A stretch of DNA of 64,000 nt from Burkholderiales bacterium (GTDB taxonomy: Bacteria > Pseudomonadota > Gammaproteobacteria > Burkholderiales > Burkholderiaceae_C): NCBI GenBank assembly GCA_026400105.1, contig JAPLPQ010000041.1:1-64000 (forward strand). Direction: 5' to 3'. Of the stretch, positions 40,770 to 49,451 are shown one piece after another. The position numbers and the translations under genes were made by a program. Each line of letters begins with the position of its first letter. Position 1 is the stretch's first letter. The notes beneath the pieces were generated by a model. The model made no database searches and was not told where the DNA came from. It saw only the letters and a list, made by a program, of their open reading frames with translations.

Positions 40770-42206
40770 ATGAAAACCATCTTGAGCGCCGCAGCGGCAC
40801 TCGCAGTCGCGACCACTGCACTGGCGCAGGAACCTGTGACCGTGAGCGCAGGCCCGGCTGAGCGCTCGTCGATCGCCTTGACGCTCTACCAGGAGGACCT
40901 GGCCCTGGTGCGGGAACTGCGAACGGTGCAATTGCCCGGCGGCCTGGTCCGGCTGAACCTGGGCGAAGTCCCGGCCCAGCTGCGGCCCGAAACCACCCAG
41001 CTGCGCTGGATCGGCGGTGGCCCCGTGAATTTGCTCGAGCAGAGCTTCGATGCCAAGCTGCTGACAGCGCAGCAGCTGCTCGAGTCCTACCTCGGGCGCG
41101 AAGTCACGCTGCTGCGCGAGCACCCGGTCACGGGCTTGCTGCAGCGCGAGTCGGCCACCGTGCTGGCGGCCGGCAATGACAATGGCGGCGGCGCGGTGCT
41201 GCGCTTTGCCGACCGGATCGAGACCATGCCGGCCGGCCCGGGCTGGCCAGGCTGGCGACTGGCCTTCGACCGCCTGCCCGCCGACCTGCACGCGCGCCCG
41301 ACCCTGTCCCTGCTGCTCGAGTCCGCCGCTGGCCCGCGCTCGCTCGAGCTGTCCTACCTGAGCGGCAGCCTGTCCTGGAAGACCGACTATGTCGCCCGGC
41401 TGTCGGCCGATGGCCGGCAGATGGACCTGTCGGGCTGGGTCACGCTGAGCAACCGCAGCGGCACCAGCTACCGCGACGCCCGGCTGCAGCTGGTGGCCGG
41501 CGCCTTGAACCGGGTCCAGGAGAGCGCCCCGCTGATGGTGCGCAAGGCCTCGATCACGGCCATGCGTGCCAGCAGCGCACCGGTCGAGGAATCGCTGCTC
41601 GACTACCACCTCTACCGCTTCGAACGACCGCTCTCGATCGCCGACCAGCAGACCAAGCAGCTGTCGCTGCTGGCGGCCACGGCGGTGCCGGTGCGGCGCG
41701 AATACCTGCTGGCCGACACCGGTGCGCTGGAGTTCGGGCGCCAGGACCCCGGGGTGCAGCAGTTCAAGCCATCGGTCTGGCTGGAATTCGACAACCGGGG
41801 CGGCGCGCTGGGCCAGCCGCTGCCGGCCGGGGTGGTGCGCTTCTACGCGCCCGACCGCCAGGGCGAGGCGCAATTCGTCGGCGAGGACCGGATCAATCAC
41901 AGCGCGCGCGACGAGACCGTCAGGCTCAGGCTGGGATCGGCCTTCGACCTGTCGGCCGAGCGCCGGCAGATGAGCTTTCGCCAGCTTGGCGAACGCAGCA
42001 GCGAGAGCGGCTGGCGCATGACACTGCGCAATGCGCGCGACGAGGCGGTCACGATCCGGGTCCAGCAGGCGCTGGCGGGCGACTGGGAAATGGTGCAGGA
42101 AAGCCAGCGCAGCAGCAGGCCGTCGGCCCAGGCCGCCTCCTGGCAGGTCGAGGTGCCGGCCCGAGGCTCGGCGCAGCTCGACTACACCGTGCGCACGCGC
42201 TGGTAA
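40770..42206 (+). CDS. DUF4139 domain exported protein
   Basis: A 478-residue protein with a signal peptide ending near residue 19 (TTALAQ). The mature chain is beta-rich; LALVRELRTVQLPGG near the N-terminus and the C-terminal half (SWKTDYVARL, WVTLSNRSGTSYRDARLQLV, FDNRGGALGQPLPAGVVRFY) match the DUF4139 family, whose function is not established. A strong GGGGAGGCGGA site precedes the ATG. It lies 100 bases after the tRNA terminator and 49 before the HhH gene. Confidence 0.82.
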   Translation: MKTILSAAAALAVATTALAQEPVTVSAGPAERSSIALTLYQEDLALVRELRTVQLPGGLVRLNLGEVPAQLRPETTQLRWIGGGPVNLLEQSFDAKLLTAQQLLESYLGREVTLLREHPVTGLLQRESATVLAAGNDNGGGAVLRFADRIETMPAGPGWPGWRLAFDRLPADLHARPTLSLLLESAAGPRSLELSYLSGSLSWKTDYVARLSADGRQMDLSGWVTLSNRSGTSYRDARLQLVAGALNRVQESAPLMVRKASITAMRASSAPVEESLLDYHLYRFERPLSIADQQTKQLSLLAATAVPVRREYLLADTGALEFGRQDPGVQQFKPSVWLEFDNRGGALGQPLPAGVVRFYAPDRQGEAQFVGEDRINHSARDETVRLRLGSAFDLSAERRQMSFRQLGERSSESGWRMTLRNARDEAVTIRVQQALAGDWEMVQESQRSSRPSAQAASWQVEVPARGSAQLDYTVRTRW

Positions 42207-42255
42207 ACCCAGCCACCTGCCGGCAGATAATGCCCCGCCTGAACAAGACTCGATC

Positions 42256-43191
42256 ATGGAACAAGACCCTGCCCCGGCGCGCTGGCAGCCGACCTGCTTC
42301 GCTGGCGAAGCCCGCTTGCGCTTCGAGACCGACAACGTCGAGTTGCAGGCCTGGCTCGGCTGCCAGCCTGGCACCCGTGACATCAGCGATGCCAGCGACT
42401 CCGGCAACCGGACAATGGCCGTGCAGCTGTGGGCAGACGAGGCGCTGCTGCTGGCCGAATGGCCGCTGGGACCGCTGCAGCCGGACCAACAACGGCTGGC
42501 GCCGGTCAGCGGCCGGGTGCCGCTGGCGCAACCAGCCGGTCAGGCCAGACGCCGGCTCGCGCTCAAGCTGGTCTCGGGCCAGCCGGGAAGCTGGGACCGG
42601 CTGCATGCTTGCAAACGCCTCGTGCTGCCGCACCGTTTCCTCCAGCCGAGCCTGGCAGGCTCAGTGCAAGTCCGTGTCCACGGGGACGAGCTGAAACTCG
42701 CGATCGCAGGCATCAGCAATCCGCGCGCGGCGGGCGAACTCAGCGGCACGCTGGCGCTCGAACTCTGGGCGCTGCAGCAGCCCTATGACGGCGGCCCCTT
42801 CCAGGGTCAGCCACTGGGCAGCCTGACGCTGGGCCGCCTGGGCGGCCAGCAGCAATGGAGCGATTTGTGTCCGGGCTGGCATTGGTCAGCCGCCGCCTTG
42901 CCACTGGCCGGCCAGCAGGGCCAGCTCACGCTGATGCTGCGCGAGTGGACCCCGGCCGCCTATGTGACGCGCGACTGGCGCCGGCTGGACTGGCCGCGCC
43001 AGCCTGACGGCCAGGCGGTCTCGGTCAACCGTTCGACGACCGCCAGGCTGCGCTCGGTGCCAGGCGTCAGCGACCGGCTGGCGCGCCAGCTGGTGGCGTC
43101 GCGCCCTTTCGCCTCGCTCGAGCAACTGCAGCGGGTACGCGGCATGAGCGATCGGCTCTATGCCAGGCTGCGCGACCGGCTCGTGCTCTGA
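42256..43191 (+). CDS. Protein with C-terminal helix-hairpin-helix domain
   Basis: A 311-residue protein. The last 50 residues (NRSTTARLRSVPGVSDRLAR, then FASLEQLQRVRGMSDRLYAR) form a ComEA-like pair of helix-hairpin-helix motifs that usually bind DNA non-specifically. The first 250 residues hold what looks like two beta-sandwich repeats (each with LELWAL/VQLWAD and PLGPLQ/PLGSLTLG segments) that I do not recognise. No signal peptide is seen. Coupled position with the DUF4139 gene suggests co-expression only. Confidence 0.7.
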   Translation: MEQDPAPARWQPTCFAGEARLRFETDNVELQAWLGCQPGTRDISDASDSGNRTMAVQLWADEALLLAEWPLGPLQPDQQRLAPVSGRVPLAQPAGQARRRLALKLVSGQPGSWDRLHACKRLVLPHRFLQPSLAGSVQVRVHGDELKLAIAGISNPRAAGELSGTLALELWALQQPYDGGPFQGQPLGSLTLGRLGGQQQWSDLCPGWHWSAAALPLAGQQGQLTLMLREWTPAAYVTRDWRRLDWPRQPDGQAVSVNRSTTARLRSVPGVSDRLARQLVASRPFASLEQLQRVRGMSDRLYARLRDRLVL

Positions 43192-43257
43192 GGTCAGCGC
43201 GGACTCTGGCGGCCCCTGAAGGACACTGACACGGGGTCCGCCCAAGACCGGACCGGC

Positions 43258-43620
43258 TCAGCCGCCGCTGCGCTTGACCTTGAAGCCCTCGGCCTGCAGA
43301 AAGGCGACGATCTTGTCGCTATGCTCGCCCTGGACCTCGATCTGGCCGTCCTTGACCGTGCCGCCGCTGCCGCAAGCGGCCTTGAGCCGCTTGGCCAGCG
43401 CCACCAGCGCCTCGGCATCGAGCGCCAGCCCGCGCACGACCGTAACCGCCTTGCCGCCGCGGCCCTTGGTTTCGCGCTGCACGCGCGCGATGCCGTCACC
43501 AGCGGGGACAGCCTTGAGCTGGGCACATTGGCATTGCGCCACGGGCTGACGACAGCCGGGGCACATGCGGCCGCTGTCGGTCGAATAGACCAGGCCACCG
43601 AGTGCGGAGAAGGATTTCAT
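43258..43620 (-). CDS. yciH: SUI1/eIF1-family translation factor YciH
   Basis: A 120-residue homologue of eukaryotic eIF1. The C-terminal SUI1 domain (about 45-118) contains KGRGGKAVTVVRGL and CGSGGTVKDGQIEVQGEH. The N-terminal part has a CPGC...CQC cluster that may bind zinc. In E. coli YciH affects initiation fidelity and is dispensable. It begins 12 bases after the stop of the upstream CxxC protein gene and may be co-transcribed with it. Confidence 0.9.
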   Translation of the reverse strand: MKSFSALGGLVYSTDSGRMCPGCRQPVAQCQCAQLKAVPAGDGIARVQRETKGRGGKAVTVVRGLALDAEALVALAKRLKAACGSGGTVKDGQIEVQGEHSDKIVAFLQAEGFKVKRSGG

Positions 43621-43632
43621 GCTGGATCGACC

Positions 43633-44004
43633 TTACATGCGGCGTGGATCGAGTTCACGGATGCGGCGATCCTCGTAGTAGCCGCCGTATTCGGTGTAGC
43701 GCAGGAAAGGCTTGCCACAGGCGCGGCAGGCCCAGACCTCGCAGCGGTTGGCCGGGTGATGCGCCAGCGAGATCGGCGCCAGCGGCGACCAGGCGTCGAC
43801 GCCGGTCAGGCGGCACTCCTCCAGCGTCGGCTCGTCGTCGCCCGGCAGCCAGAGCGCGCCGAGCGGCTCGAGCGCGTCATCGTTCTCGGTGCCGGGAAAG
43901 GACTCCCAGCCCGGGCTGGCGTAGACGCTGCAGGCGCTGCAGGTCGGCTGGCTGCCGCGCTCCTGCGCGATCTGCGTCGCTTGTTCGGGGCTCAGGCGCA
44001 ACAT
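43633..44004 (-). CDS. Hypothetical protein with two CxxC pairs
   Basis: Not recognised. The 123-residue product has CSAC near residue 22-25 and CRAC near residue 93-96, a spacing that could build one zinc site, and a Tyr-rich tail (RYTEYGGYYEDRRIREL). It has no signal peptide or membrane segment. It sits between the glycine-zipper gene (upstream) and yciH (12 bases downstream) on the same strand. Confidence 0.65.
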   Translation of the reverse strand: MLRLSPEQATQIAQERGSQPTCSACSVYASPGWESFPGTENDDALEPLGALWLPGDDEPTLEECRLTGVDAWSPLAPISLAHHPANRCEVWACRACGKPFLRYTEYGGYYEDRRIRELDPRRM

Positions 44005-44012
44005 GGCGGATC

Positions 44013-44564
44013 TCAGTGCGAATAGCCAGGCTGGGAATAGCCCGGCTGGGGATAGCCGGTCGGCGGGCGCGGCACGATCGGCGTGATCTGCAGCTGCAGA
44101 TACTGGCCCGGGTCGGACGGCATCTGCGCGCTGTACTGCTTGCCGCCGAACTCGTAGACCACGTTGTAGCCGCTGACCCGGCTTTCATAGACGGTCTGCG
44201 GGTAGCAGCGCCTGACCATCTGGGTCTCGGGCGGCGCTTCGCCCTCGATGCTGTTGCCCAGGATCGCGCCACCGAACAGGCCCAGCGCGGTGGCCGCAGC
44301 ATTGCCGCTGCCCTTGCCGATCGCGTTGCCGAGCGCGCCGCCAGCCAGGGTGCCCATCAGCGCGCCCGCACCGGACTTCTGGCCACTGCGTGTGACGGCC
44401 TCATCCTGGCAGACCTGGCGACTGACCGGCACCTGCTGCATGACCGGGGTACTGCTGACGACATGCGCCATTTCCTGCTGCGCCTGTGCCGGCAAGCCGG
44501 TCAGGATGGCGACGGAAAAGGCGGCTACGCCAGCCAGCCGGGGGAATTTGACTTGTTGCTTCAT
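44013..44564 (-). CDS. Glycine-zipper 2TM (17-kDa antigen-like) envelope protein
   Basis: A 183-residue exported protein: signal peptide to about residue 28 (GLPAQA), then a Gly-zipper membrane segment (GALMGTLAGGALGNAIGKG, followed by LGLFGGAILGNSI), a C-terminal soluble region with two Cys, and a PGYSQPGYS repeat at the end. Related proteins (Rick_17kDa_Anti, SlyB-like) sit in or on the outer membrane. No lipobox is seen. It ends eight bases before the CxxC protein gene. Confidence 0.82.
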   Translation of the reverse strand: MKQQVKFPRLAGVAAFSVAILTGLPAQAQQEMAHVVSSTPVMQQVPVSRQVCQDEAVTRSGQKSGAGALMGTLAGGALGNAIGKGSGNAAATALGLFGGAILGNSIEGEAPPETQMVRRCYPQTVYESRVSGYNVVYEFGGKQYSAQMPSDPGQYLQLQITPIVPRPPTGYPQPGYSQPGYSH

Positions 44565-44617
44565 ATGAAACTTGGTAGGACTTCATTTCCGGCGTGTTGC
44601 AGCACGCTCGGGATTGC

Positions 44618-45250
44618 TCACTTCTTGCTGCCGATCTTGCCTTCCTGGCCCGCGATCAGACGCGAAATGTTGCCGCGGTGGCGCCACAGCAGCAGCAGGC
44701 TCATGACCGTGACGGCCAGCGCGACCGAGGGGCTGCCATACCAGGCCCAGCTCTCGCCGCTGACCAGCACGTAAAAGCCAGGCGCGAACAGCGCCGCGAC
44801 CACCGCCGCCAGCGAGGAATAGCGCAGCACCAGCGCCACGAACAGCCAGCTGCCCAAGGTGGCCAGGCCCAGCAACGGCTCGAAGCCCAGCAGCACGCCA
44901 GCGGCGGTCGCGACCCCCTTGCCGCCCTGGAAGCGGAAGAAGACCGGGAACAGGTGGCCCAGGAAGGCCGCCATGCCGACCAGCGCCAGCGCGCCGTCGC
45001 CCAGGCCCCAGGCCGCGCCCCAGTGCGCGACCAGCCAGACCGGCAGCCAGCCCTTGGCACCGTCGAGCAACAGCGTCGCGATCGCCGCCTTCTTGCTGCC
45101 CGAGCGCAGCACATTGGTCGCGCCGGGGTTCTTGCTGCCGTAGCTGCGCGGGTCGCTCAGGCCCATGACTCGGCTGACGATCACCGCAAAAGAGAGGGAA
45201 CCGATCAGGTAGGCGGCCGCCACGACGGCCAGGGTAGTCAGGTCAAACAT
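44618..45250 (-). CDS. plsY: Glycerol-3-phosphate acyltransferase PlsY
   Basis: Acylates glycerol-3-phosphate with acyl-phosphate in the inner membrane, the first step of phospholipid synthesis. The 210-residue protein has about five to seven hydrophobic segments and the PlsY motifs: SKNPGATNVLRSGSKK near residues 39-54, FLGHLFPVFFRFQGGKGVAT in the middle, and the RYSS/LLLLWRHRGNISRL region near the end. It is transcribed away from tas, 31 bases after that gene. Confidence 0.95.
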   Translation of the reverse strand: MFDLTTLAVVAAAYLIGSLSFAVIVSRVMGLSDPRSYGSKNPGATNVLRSGSKKAAIATLLLDGAKGWLPVWLVAHWGAAWGLGDGALALVGMAAFLGHLFPVFFRFQGGKGVATAAGVLLGFEPLLGLATLGSWLFVALVLRYSSLAAVVAALFAPGFYVLVSGESWAWYGSPSVALAVTVMSLLLLWRHRGNISRLIAGQEGKIGSKK

Positions 45251-45281
45251 GCTTTATCCAAAAAAGGCGGGTAGGCCGGGC

Positions 45282-46343
45282 TCAGGCCGCGGGATCGCGG
45301 TGCTCCCAGCGGATCTGGTCGATCGCCTGCAGCAGCTCGGGCGCCAGCGTGGTGCCCCAGGCATCGAGGCATTCGTCGAGCTGGGCCAGGCTGGTCACGC
45401 CGATGATGGTGCTGGCGACCTGCCACTTGGTATAGCAGAAAGCCAGCGCCAGCTGGGTCGGGGTCAGGCCATGCTCGCGCGCCAGCGCGTTGTAGCGCCT
45501 GGCCGCGACCAGCGAGTCGGCCCGGCCCCAGCGCTGCTTGCGCATCGACTCGTAGCGCGACATGCGGCCCTCGGGCGCTATCGGCGACTCGAAACCGCTG
45601 GCGTCGTACTTGCCGCTCAACAGGCCAAAGCCCAGCGGCGAATAGGCCAGCAGCGACACGCCCAGGCGATGCATGGTCTCGTCAAGCCCGTTCTCGAGCG
45701 TGCGGTTGATCAGGCAATAGGGGTTCTGCACCGTGGCCACGCGCGGCAGGCCATGGGCTTCGGCCAGGCGCACGAACTCGTGCACGCCGTAGGGGGTCTC
45801 GTTGGACAGGCCGATCGCGCGCACCTTGCCGGCACGCACCAGCTGGTCAAGCGCCTCGAGCTGCTCGTGGATGCTGGCGCAGGGCTTTTCCTCGGCCGGG
45901 TCGTAGTAGATCTTGCCGAAGGCTGGCACCGATCGCGCCGGCCAGTGGATCTGGTACAGGTCGATCACCTCGGTCTGCAGCCGGCGCAGGCTGGCGTCGC
46001 AGGCGGCCAGGATCTCGGCCCGGGTCAGGCCGGACTGCTCGCCGCGAATCCAGGGCATGCCGCGCGAGGGGCCGGCGACCTTGGTCGCCAGCACGAGGCG
46101 CTCGCGCGCCCCGGGGCGGCTGGTCAGCCAGTTGCCGACGATGGTCTCGGTCGCGCCGCAGGTCTCGGCACGCGCCGGCACCGCATACATCTCGGCGGTA
46201 TCGATGAAGTTGATGCCGCGCTCGAGCGCGCGGTCCAGGATGGCATGGCTGTCGGCCTCGCCGACCTGCTCGCCGAAGGTCATGGTGCCCAGGCAGATCG
46301 GGGTGACGCGCAATTCGCTCGCGCCCAGTGGTATCAGGTTCAT
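45282..46343 (-). CDS. tas: NADP(H)-dependent aldo-keto reductase, Tas-like
   Basis: A 353-residue cytosolic TIM-barrel reductase. It aligns along its length with E. coli Tas: LGTMTFGEQ near the start, FIDTAEMYAVPARAET with the catalytic Asp and Tyr, ATKVAGPSRG with the Lys, LYQIHWPAR with the His, and GLSNETPYGVHEF. The ATG at 46343 matches the family N-terminus; a start 39 bases earlier is possible. The physiological substrate is unknown. It is divergent from the hydrolase gene over 84 bases. Confidence 0.88.
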   Translation of the reverse strand: MNLIPLGASELRVTPICLGTMTFGEQVGEADSHAILDRALERGINFIDTAEMYAVPARAETCGATETIVGNWLTSRPGARERLVLATKVAGPSRGMPWIRGEQSGLTRAEILAACDASLRRLQTEVIDLYQIHWPARSVPAFGKIYYDPAEEKPCASIHEQLEALDQLVRAGKVRAIGLSNETPYGVHEFVRLAEAHGLPRVATVQNPYCLINRTLENGLDETMHRLGVSLLAYSPLGFGLLSGKYDASGFESPIAPEGRMSRYESMRKQRWGRADSLVAARRYNALAREHGLTPTQLALAFCYTKWQVASTIIGVTSLAQLDECLDAWGTTLAPELLQAIDQIRWEHRDPAA

Positions 46344-46427
46344 GGTTAGGGTCTCTTGTACGCTTGGCTCTGATTTTGTCACGGCGCCGAGTCCAGGTCG
46401 TCACGGCTTGCCGCAATAATCCCAAGG

Positions 46428-47384
46428 ATGTACCAGGCCATCCGACCCTCAAGCAGCCGTTTCCTCACCATTCGCCAGCAGCGCTACCATGTCCGCAGCT
46501 GGGGCGAGTACCGTCCGGGCATGGTGCCACTGGTGCTGGTCCATGGCTGGATGGACGTCTCGGCCTCGTTCCAGTTCGTGGTCGATGCGCTGCAGGGCGA
46601 GCGCTTCGTGATCGCGCCCGACTGGCGCGGCTTCGGGCTGACGCGCCCGCAAGGCGCCGGCCCGGACCCGACCGACTACGGCCCGGTCGACCACTATGTC
46701 TCGCCGGCCGAGTACCTGGCCGACCTGGATTTCCTGCTCGACGCGCTCGATGCCGAGCTCGGGCGCGACAGCGGCGCAGCCATCGACCTGGTCGGCCACA
46801 GCATGGGTGGCAATGTCGCGCTGGTCTACGGCGGCGTGCGGCCCCAGCGCGTGCGCCGGCTGGTCAACCTCGAGGGCTTCGGCCTGCCCGCGACGCGCCC
46901 GGCCCAGGCCGCGCGCCGCTACGCGAGCTGGATCGACCAGCTCAAGGCGCTCGAGCGCGGCGAGCTCGCGCTGCAGCAGTACGACAGCCTGGAAGGCGTC
47001 GCGCAGCGCCTGATCAAGACCAACCCTAGGCTGGCTCCGGCCAAGGCGCGCTGGCTGGCCCAGCACTGGTCGGCGCAGAACGAGTCCGGCCGCTGGCAGA
47101 TCCTGGGCGACGCGGCGCACAAGGTCGTCAGCGCCCTGCTCTACCGCGCCGACGAGACCCAGGCGATCTGGCGCTGCATCCAGGCGCCGACGCTGTCGGT
47201 CGAGGCCTCGGACGACAGCCTGGCGCGCTGGTTCAAGCAGGGCGAATACCAGCTGGATGAATTCCATCAGCGGCTGACTGCCGTGCCTGACTGCCGGCGC
47301 GCGCGGGTCGAGGATGCCGGCCATATGCTGCACCACGACCAGCCGGCCGCCGTGGCCCGGTTGATCGAAGATTTCCTGGCCTGA
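46428..47384 (+). CDS. Alpha/beta hydrolase
   Basis: A 318-residue alpha/beta-hydrolase-fold protein. The oxyanion segment LVHGWMDVSASF is at about 37-48, the nucleophile elbow GHSMGG (Ser at about 125) follows, and the catalytic His is in VEDAGHMLHHDQP near the end; an acid in VEASDDS completes the triad. Substrate is unknown (esterase or epoxide-hydrolase-like). The EamA gene starts three bases after its stop. Confidence 0.86.
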   Translation: MYQAIRPSSSRFLTIRQQRYHVRSWGEYRPGMVPLVLVHGWMDVSASFQFVVDALQGERFVIAPDWRGFGLTRPQGAGPDPTDYGPVDHYVSPAEYLADLDFLLDALDAELGRDSGAAIDLVGHSMGGNVALVYGGVRPQRVRRLVNLEGFGLPATRPAQAARRYASWIDQLKALERGELALQQYDSLEGVAQRLIKTNPRLAPAKARWLAQHWSAQNESGRWQILGDAAHKVVSALLYRADETQAIWRCIQAPTLSVEASDDSLARWFKQGEYQLDEFHQRLTAVPDCRRARVEDAGHMLHHDQPAAVARLIEDFLA

Positions 47385-47387
47385 GAG

Positions 47388-48275
47388 ATGCAGCGCTCGA
47401 ACCTGAGAGCGGACCTGCTGATGGTCCTGACCGCCGCGATCTGGGGCTCGACCTTCGTCGCCCAGCAGCTCGGCATGGACGGCGTGGGCCCGTTCAGCTA
47501 CACCGGCCTGCGCATGCTGATCGGCGTGCTGCTGATCGCGCCGCTCTGGGGCTGGCGCGGCGGGCCCTTCGCCAGCCTGCCGGTGCAGCCGAGCCGTGGC
47601 CTCTGGGGCGCGGGCCTGCTGCTGGGGCTGGTGCTGTTTTGCGCCATCAACCTGCAGCAAGTCGGCCTGCTCGGCACCTCGGTCAGCAACGCGGGCTTCA
47701 TCACCGGGCTCTATGTCGTGCTGGTGCCGGTGCTGCTGCGCCTGGGCGGCACCCACATCACGCGCCAGGCCTGGATCGCGGTCGCGCTGGCAACCGCCGG
47801 CCTCTACTTCCTGAGCGTCAAGCCCGGTGCCGGCATCGCGGCGGGCGACTGGCTGCAGCTCGGCGGCGCCCTGCTCTGGGCCGTGCATGTGCTGCTGGTG
47901 GGCCGGCTGACCCGGCGCCACGACCCGCTGCGGCTGTCGGTGCTTCAGTACCTGGTCGCGGGCCTGCTGTCGCTGGCGGTCGCGCTGGCACAGGAAAGCA
48001 TCACCTGGAGCGGGCTGCAACAGGCCGCCGGCGCCATCGCCTGGGGCGGTGTGCTCTCGATCGGCGTGGCCTACACGCTGCAGGCGATCGTGCAGCGCGA
48101 GGCGCTGGCCTCGCACGCGGCCGTGATCTACAGCAGCGAGGGCCTGTTCTCGGCGCTGGGCGGCTGGCTGGTGCTGAACGAACAGATCGGTCTGCGCGGC
48201 TGGAGCGGCGCTGCCTTGCTGCTGGCGGCCATGCTGCTGGCGCAATGGCGCTTCAAGCCCACCACAGCCGCTTGA
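47388..48275 (+). CDS. EamA/DMT family transporter
   Basis: A 295-residue inner-membrane protein with ten hydrophobic segments arranged as two EamA repeats (first AAIWGSTFVAQQLG, second LLWAVHVLLVGRL with the end YSSEGLFSALGGWLVLNE). Such drug/metabolite transporters export amino acids or related metabolites. It is coupled to the upstream hydrolase gene by a three-base gap and precedes prfB by 68 bases. Confidence 0.88.
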   Translation: MQRSNLRADLLMVLTAAIWGSTFVAQQLGMDGVGPFSYTGLRMLIGVLLIAPLWGWRGGPFASLPVQPSRGLWGAGLLLGLVLFCAINLQQVGLLGTSVSNAGFITGLYVVLVPVLLRLGGTHITRQAWIAVALATAGLYFLSVKPGAGIAAGDWLQLGGALLWAVHVLLVGRLTRRHDPLRLSVLQYLVAGLLSLAVALAQESITWSGLQQAAGAIAWGGVLSIGVAYTLQAIVQREALASHAAVIYSSEGLFSALGGWLVLNEQIGLRGWSGAALLLAAMLLAQWRFKPTTAA

Positions 48276-48343
48276 ACGCGCGCCCGCAAAGCCCCGGGCC
48301 GTGAGAAAATCAGCCGTTTTGACCGATACAGAAGATAAATATC

Positions 48344-49448
48344 ATGGAAGCCGAACGCCTCAACGCCATCTCCGCCCGCCTCGCCGACCTGAGCTCGCGC
48401 GTGATCGAGTTACGGGGGTATCTTTGACTACGATCACAAAGCCCTCAAACTGAGCGAAGTCAACAGCGCGCTCGAAGACCCCGCGGTCTGGAACAACCCC
48501 AAGCGGGCCCAGGACCTGGGCAAGGAAAAGAAGTCGCTCGAGGACGTCGTGCTGGTGCTCGACCGCCTGACGGGCGAGCTCGCCGACAACGGCGAACTGT
48601 TCGAGATGTCCAAGGAAGAAGGTGACGACGACGGCCTCGAGGCGATCGAGGGCGAAGCCGGCAAGCTGGCAGCCGAAGTCGAGAAGCTCGAGTTCCGCCG
48701 CATGTTCAACCAGGAAGCCGACCCGCTCAACTGCTTCCTCGACATCCAGGCCGGCGCTGGCGGCACCGAGGCCTGCGACTGGGCCAGCATGCTGCTGCGC
48801 CAGTACAGCCGCTACGGCGAGCGCAAGGGCTTCAAGGTCACGGTCGAGGACCTGACCGACGGCGACACCGCCGGCATCAAGAGCGCCACCATCAAGCTCG
48901 AGGGCGAATACGCCTACGGCCTGCTGCGCACCGAGACCGGCGTGCACCGCCTGGTGCGCAAGTCGCCGTTCGACAGCTCGGGCGGACGCCACACCTCGTT
49001 CGCCTCGGTGTTCGTCTACCCCGAGATCGACGACTCGGTCGAGATCAACATCAACCCGGCCAATGTGCGGATCGACACCTACCGCGCCTCCGGCGCCGGC
49101 GGCCAGCACATCAACAAGACCGACTCGGCGGTGCGCCTGACCCACATGCCGACCGGCATCGTGGTGCAGTCGCAAGACAGCCGCAGCCAGCACAGCAACC
49201 GCGACCTGGCCTGGGGCCGTCTGCGCTCGAAGCTCTATGACTACGAGATGCGCAAGCGCATGGAAGAGCAGCAAAAGCTCGAGGACACCAAGACCGACGT
49301 GGGCTGGGGTCACCAGATCCGCAGCTATGTGCTGGACAACAGCCGCATCAAGGACCTGCGCACCAACGTCGAAATCTCGGCCACCCAGAAGGTGCTCGAC
49401 GGCGACCTGGACGCATTCATCGAAGCTTCTCTGAAACAAGGCGTTTGA
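48344..49448 (+). CDS. prfB: Peptide chain release factor 2 (programmed +1 frameshift)
   Basis: Recognises UGA and UAA stop codons and triggers peptide release. Codons 1-27 end at an in-frame TGA (48425-48427); the ribosome shifts +1 there and continues with GAC at 48426 to the stop at 49446-49448, giving 367 residues, the usual RF2 length. The RF2 tripeptide SPF (in [10 protein letters not shown]) and catalytic GGQ (in [12 protein letters not shown]) are present. pepN follows three bases after its stop. Confidence 0.97.
48413..48428 (+). promoter_or_regulatory. RF2 autoregulatory frameshift site
   Basis: CGGGGGTATCTTTGAC: an SD-like G-run, then CTT at the slip position, the in-frame TGA and the stimulating C. 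When RF2 is scarce the ribosome pauses at TGA and shifts to GAC. Confidence 0.96.
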
Positions 49449-49451
49449 CTC

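Noticed and set aside
48344-48427. prfB as a pseudogene because of an in-frame TGA after 27 codons
   Set aside because: The TGA is part of the conserved RF2 frameshift site and the downstream frame is complete.
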